Assembly (NCBI GenBank): GCA_029861865.1
Contig: JAOTYL010000006.1
Span: forward strand, 62,001 to 126,000
DNA from: Myxococcales bacterium
GTDB taxonomy: Bacteria; Myxococcota_A; Polyangia; Polyangiales; Houyiibacteriaceae
Length of the DNA: 64,000 nucleotides
Reading direction: 5' to 3'
The notes beneath the pieces are model-generated. The model was not told where the DNA came from, did not search any database, and was given only the letters and a program-made list of their open reading frames with translations. Shown in pieces: positions 60,883 to 64,000 of the stretch (its first letter is position 1; the number at the start of each line of letters is the position of its first letter). The position numbers and the translations under genes are program-made.

Positions 60883-61284
60883 TTAGTCGAGATGGCCACG
60901 ATCGAAGGCCTCGGGCAAGAGCTCCGAAAGCTCGTACTCGGCGAAAGCCCCGTCTTTTGTGAAACTTCGAATGCGCAGCTCCGGCACGAGCTCCGACAAG
61001 CATTGCCGACAGATTCCACAAGGTGGTGTGGGTCGATCGGCGCCGGTCGCGATGACGAGCGCCACCAAGTCAAGTTCCCCAGCCGCCACAGCAGCGGCCA
61101 AAGCGCCTCGCTCGGCGCAAATCGTGGCACCATAGCTCGCGTTTTCAACGTTGCATCCTTGGAACACACGCCCGTCGTCGGTCTGCAGCGCCGCCCCAAC
61201 GGCGAAACCAGAGTAGGGCGCGTACGCGCGGCTGCGAGCATCGATCGCGGCGAGCTTCAAGACTTCCCAATTCGTCTCATCCAT
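60883..61284 (-). CDS. cdd: Cytidine deaminase
   Basis: 133 residues, the size of the homotetrameric enzyme. Active-site motifs: [19 protein letters not shown] (zinc ligand and catalytic Glu) and [10 protein letters not shown] (two zinc Cys). It deaminates cytidine and deoxycytidine to uridines. Its ATG shares one base with the phosphorylase stop, so the two salvage enzymes are coupled. Confidence 0.94.
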   Translation of the reverse strand: MDETNWEVLKLAAIDARSRAYAPYSGFAVGAALQTDDGRVFQGCNVENASYGATICAERGALAAAVAAGELDLVALVIATGADRPTPPCGICRQCLSELVPELRIRSFTKDGAFAEYELSELLPEAFDRGHLD

Positions 61285-62093
61285 CAGATCGCTCCCAGCA
61301 CGCCCGAGAGAAGCGACTCGAAACGTGGTCGAACCCGTGCTGCGGTCTTTTCAACGTCCGCATGGCTCAATGGACCTTCACCAACCCCGGCAGCCAGGTT
61401 GGAGATGCACGAGATTCCAAGCACCCGCATCCCCATGTGCCGTGCGGCGAGCACTTCGAGCACCGTGCTCATTCCGACCGCGTCCGCACCGAGGGTTCGT
61501 AGCATTCGGATTTCTGCCGGGGTTTCGTAGGCAGGCCCCAAAAGCCCGGCGTACACGCCCCGCCTGAGCTCGAACCCCTGATCGGCTGCAACACTCGTGG
61601 CGAGCTCGATGAGTCTCGGGTCGAAGGCCACCGTCATATCGAGGAATCGAGGACCGAGTTGCTCGTCGTTCGGACCGAGCAGACTGCTCGTTCCAGTCAG
61701 GTTCATTTGGTCGGAAATGGCCATCAGGTCGCCGACCCGCAGCCGGGAATCGATGCCTCCCGCGGCGTTGGTCACGATCAGGGTCTTCGCACCGAGCCAT
61801 GCAAGCAGGCGGACTCCGAACGTCACGTCATTTGCGCCGTGACCCTCGTAGAGGTGGGTTCGCCCTTGCATCGCCGCGACCCGCTTGCCACCCCGGCGGC
61901 CGACGACGAGATTCCCCGCGTGCCCCGACACGCCTGCTAGCGGCATGTGTGGGATCTGGGAGTACGGAATCGTCCGTGCATCCTCGAGCGTGTCCGCATA
62001 CCGGCCGAGCCCCGAGCCGAGAACCATCGCTACCTCGGGAGCCTCTACGCGATTGGCAATCGCGGCCTTTGCCTGGTCGAGCTTCCCCATCAT
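61284..62093 (-). CDS. Purine nucleoside phosphorylase
   Basis: 269 residues, trimeric class. VLGSGLG binds phosphate, GRTHLYEGH carries the family His, and [16 protein letters not shown] and [15 protein letters not shown] complete the active site. It cleaves guanosine/inosine with phosphate. The start may be at 62093 or 62090 (two ATGs). It is coupled to cdd in a nucleoside-salvage pair and diverges from a lipoprotein gene with ~43 bases between starts. Confidence 0.92.
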   Translation of the reverse strand: MMGKLDQAKAAIANRVEAPEVAMVLGSGLGRYADTLEDARTIPYSQIPHMPLAGVSGHAGNLVVGRRGGKRVAAMQGRTHLYEGHGANDVTFGVRLLAWLGAKTLIVTNAAGGIDSRLRVGDLMAISDQMNLTGTSSLLGPNDEQLGPRFLDMTVAFDPRLIELATSVAADQGFELRRGVYAGLLGPAYETPAEIRMLRTLGADAVGMSTVLEVLAARHMGMRVLGISCISNLAAGVGEGPLSHADVEKTAARVRPRFESLLSGVLGAI

Positions 62094-62121
62094 CGCGTAC
62101 GCATTGTACGCCGACCTCCGC

Positions 62122-62127
62122 TATAGT
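62122..62127 (+). promoter_or_regulatory. TATAGT -10-like box
   Basis: TATAGT lies 9 bases before the ATG of the MopE-type lipoprotein, with no Shine-Dalgarno. The spacing equals that of the cysteine synthase promoter. No good -35 is visible. Confidence 0.3.
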
Positions 62128-62136
62128 GCTCACCGG

Positions 62137-62778
62137 ATGACGATAAGGATCGCCATCGGGTGCCTCATACTATCCTTTGGCTGTGCCAGCAGAACCGCCG
62201 AGGGACCCGTCAGCGACACGGCACAAGAGGTCTCGGACGAAGAAAAGGTGCTAATCACTGTGGAACCTCCCGTACTGGTGTCGATCGTCCCAGGTGCCAA
62301 GGCCGAGGAGATTCCGCGCGACTGCACCAACGCCGTCGAAGAAACCTGCAATGCGCTCGACGATGATTGTGACGGCGTCATCGATGACGAATGCGGCTAT
62401 GGCGCCGGACTGATTCAAGTCACGGCAGCGTGGGATACCGGCTCGGACATCGATCTCTACGTGACAGGGCCCCTTGGGGACACCGTGAGCTTCCAGCGAC
62501 CTTCGACGCCGATAGGCGCTGAGTTGGATCATTCAGGTCGCGGAGACTGCTCGCCGGACATGCCTAACCCACGGGTGGAGAATGCACGATGGGTGGGCCA
62601 GCGTCCGACCGTCGGCGTCTACGAGGTCGAGCTGCACTATTGGGGTGAGTGCATCAGCGGCGGCGGACCGACCGCCACTACCGTCTCCGTCGCAATTGGT
62701 CGTCAGATCGCAGGTCAGTTCCGAGCGACCTTGCTCCCTGGCGAGCGCGTACGCGTGGTTCGATTCGTGATTCAATGA
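62137..62778 (+). CDS. Lipoprotein with MopE-type motif and DUF2135-like domain
   Basis: 213 residues from the ATG at 62137. The signal peptide ends LSFGC (Cys16). Residues 71-86 (CNALDDDCDGVIDDEC) are a MopE-type putative metal-binding motif. From ~93 the segment ITAAWDTGSDIDLYVTGP-like pattern and ENARW...YEVELHYWG resembles the DUF2135/YfaP fold. It should be surface-exposed or periplasmic. Whether it binds calcium or copper cannot be told. It is coupled to the next gene (ATGA). Confidence 0.8.
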   Translation: MTIRIAIGCLILSFGCASRTAEGPVSDTAQEVSDEEKVLITVEPPVLVSIVPGAKAEEIPRDCTNAVEETCNALDDDCDGVIDDECGYGAGLIQVTAAWDTGSDIDLYVTGPLGDTVSFQRPSTPIGAELDHSGRGDCSPDMPNPRVENARWVGQRPTVGVYEVELHYWGECISGGGPTATTVSVAIGRQIAGQFRATLLPGERVRVVRFVIQ

Positions 62779-64000
62779 CCGTGTTCGGCCTAGGTCGGCA
62801 GCAACTATTCGCCGCGTGCTTGTTCGTGCAAGGGTTTCTCGTCTTTGGATTGATGGTCGTCGCGCGCGCGGGGGTCGTTACGTCGACTATCGTGCTCGGC
62901 CTTGCGGCCTGCTTCGTGCCCTACGCGATCGCGCTGAAGTTGGCGCCCGACCTCCTCAGTCGGACCAGGTCTGAGCAAATCGCGCTCGCCGCCCTGTTCG
63001 TTTTCGGCTTGGCTTTTGTCTTCGCGCCGCCCGCGTTGTCGGACGACGTGCATAGGTTTCTCTGGGAAGGACGCGTATGGCTCAAGGGGTCCAACCCCTA
63101 CGCGCTTGCGCCGGCCGATCCATCTCTCGCTGATCTGCGAAACGATAGTTGGGCGGCGATCAACAACAAGACCCTGGCAAGCATCTACCCGCCGCTGTCG
63201 CAGTCTCTGTTCGTCTCAATCGCTCTGCTTGGAGGCGGGATCTGGACCGTGAAGCTTCTTGCCCTCATTGCTCACGCGTTCACCACCCTTGCCGTCGCGA
63301 GGATCTCCACCGATTCGCGAGCTCCTCTGGCTCTCGCCCTAAATCCGCTTCTGCTGAGCGAAGGCGCTCTCAACGGCCACCTGGATGTCCTCACAGGCCT
63401 GGCCTTGCTGGTTTCGGCCTGGAGCCTTTCTCGGCACCGCATCGCCAGGGCCGCAATCGCCACCTGCGTTGCGGTGGGTCTCAAGGCGGTAGGTGTGGTC
63501 ATGCTGCCGCTTTTCGCTCGGCGACCGGTTGCGTTCGCCGCTGTTGCTGCAGTAAGCGCCGTCGTGCTGTCCCCACTTGTGGTGTTTCAGCCACTGGCGG
63601 ATGCCGCTTCGGGCCCGGCTCAGTTCGCGGCTCGCTGGCGCGGCAATGAAAGCCTCTATGCGGTCATCGAGTGGATGAGCCTTCAGGTTTTCGAGCAAAG
63701 TGTCGCGATCACTCTGGCTCGCGCGGGCGTGTTCGGTGTCGTGCTCACCATCGGAGCGCTGTTGGTCAAGAAACGCATCCCTCCAGTTCGCGCGACGCGC
63801 ATCCTCTTGTGGACGACTCTGCTCCTATCACCTCAAGTTCACCCTTGGTACCTCGCCTGGCTGCTGCCGATCGAGGTCGTGTCGAGCCGCCTCGCCGGCT
63901 TGGTGTGGAGTGCGAGCGTTCTCTGCGCATACGCTCCTCTCGATCGCTGGCTTGCTGAAGGGGTGTGGGAGATGCCGATCGGGCTTCGGATTGCGGAGTA
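62775..64000 (+). CDS. GT87-like polytopic glycosyltransferase (3' end outside window)
   Basis: 408 residues are visible from the ATG at 62775 and the frame is still open at the window edge. At least eight membrane segments are predicted. The loop DDVHRFLWEGRVWLKGSNPY after the second to third segment and the INNKTLASIYPPLSQ stretch match polyprenyl-phosphate-sugar-dependent GT-C enzymes (DUF2029/GT87, PimE-like); the Asp pair is the likely catalytic site. It would act on the outer face of the cytoplasmic membrane. It is coupled to the lipoprotein gene. Confidence 0.85.
   Translation, partial: MTVFGLGRQQLFAACLFVQGFLVFGLMVVARAGVVTSTIVLGLAACFVPYAIALKLAPDLLSRTRSEQIALAALFVFGLAFVFAPPALSDDVHRFLWEGRVWLKGSNPYALAPADPSLADLRNDSWAAINNKTLASIYPPLSQSLFVSIALLGGGIWTVKLLALIAHAFTTLAVARISTDSRAPLALALNPLLLSEGALNGHLDVLTGLALLVSAWSLSRHRIARAAIATCVAVGLKAVGVVMLPLFARRPVAFAAVAAVSAVVLSPLVVFQPLADAASGPAQFAARWRGNESLYAVIEWMSLQVFEQSVAITLARAGVFGVVLTIGALLVKKRIPPVRATRILLWTTLLLSPQVHPWYLAWLLPIEVVSSRLAGLVWSASVLCAYAPLDRWLAEGVWEMPIGLRIAE

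Overview
The window is a GC-rich, densely packed bacterial chromosome segment. Its contents point to a myxobacterium-like lineage (Myxococcota, formerly Deltaproteobacteria), probably Polyangia, although no rRNA is present to settle this. The pointers are several hybrid or soluble sensor kinases, a eukaryotic-type Ser/Thr kinase, lipoproteins with Gly/Thr-rich linkers after the lipobox, a MopE-type lipoprotein, a large zinc-ribbon/TPR membrane protein and a small lipoprotein of a type I associate with myxobacteria. I saw no tRNA, rRNA, CRISPR array, phage or intact transposase.

Layout. 1-8.3 kb: an FHA-histidine kinase-receiver protein (cut by the window edge) coupled to an orphan adenine methyltransferase; a small conserved gene; a MaoC hydratase; a minus-strand lipid cluster (alpha/beta hydrolase, acyl reductase-like SDR, PlsC); citrate synthase; an ECF sigma factor. 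8.5-14.8 kb: the elongasome operon mreB-mreC-mreD-mrdA-rodA, with a nitrilase-family amidase coupled to rodA and a clear terminator. 14.8-18.9 kb: a lipoprotein, then a TetR-DctP-SnoaL-DUF1295 group with two palindromes. 18.9-25.8 kb: a surface-protein region with a fused exosortase/CAAX protease (XrtE type), its probable single substrate ending in a VPELD sorting signal, then two tandem paralogous Cys-rich lipoproteins and a VWA lipoprotein. 25.8-36.7 kb: a beta-propeller protein, a Nudix hydrolase, and a minus-strand glycosyltransferase/phosphodiesterase group. That group is interrupted by a plus-strand P-type ATPase cassette bounded by a ~102-bp direct repeat and hexamer arrays. 36.8-52.6 kb: signalling proteins, a second PlsC, AlgH, BamD, PhoH, cysteine synthase, a SMUG1-type glycosylase, a Ser/Thr kinase, pyruvate kinase, an outer-membrane-type protein and a membrane sensor kinase. 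52.6-64 kb: a sulfite-oxidase-fold protein, queD, uvrC, 5-FCL, zapA, the 1180-residue TPR protein, cdd, a purine nucleoside phosphorylase, a MopE-type lipoprotein and a polytopic GT87-like transferase cut by the window end.

Three structures go beyond ordinary genes. First, the self-contained exosortase E/substrate pair. Second, a dispersed family of in-phase hexamer arrays (units such as GTGCCA and GCGTCA) found between genes and also inside a kinase gene, where it encodes a Thr/Asp linker. Third, the repeat-bounded ATPase cassette, whose left edge carries a truncated four-helix-bundle gene and a long hairpin. Many genes overlap by 1-4 bases (ATGA, GTGA, TTGA), which indicates extensive translational coupling.
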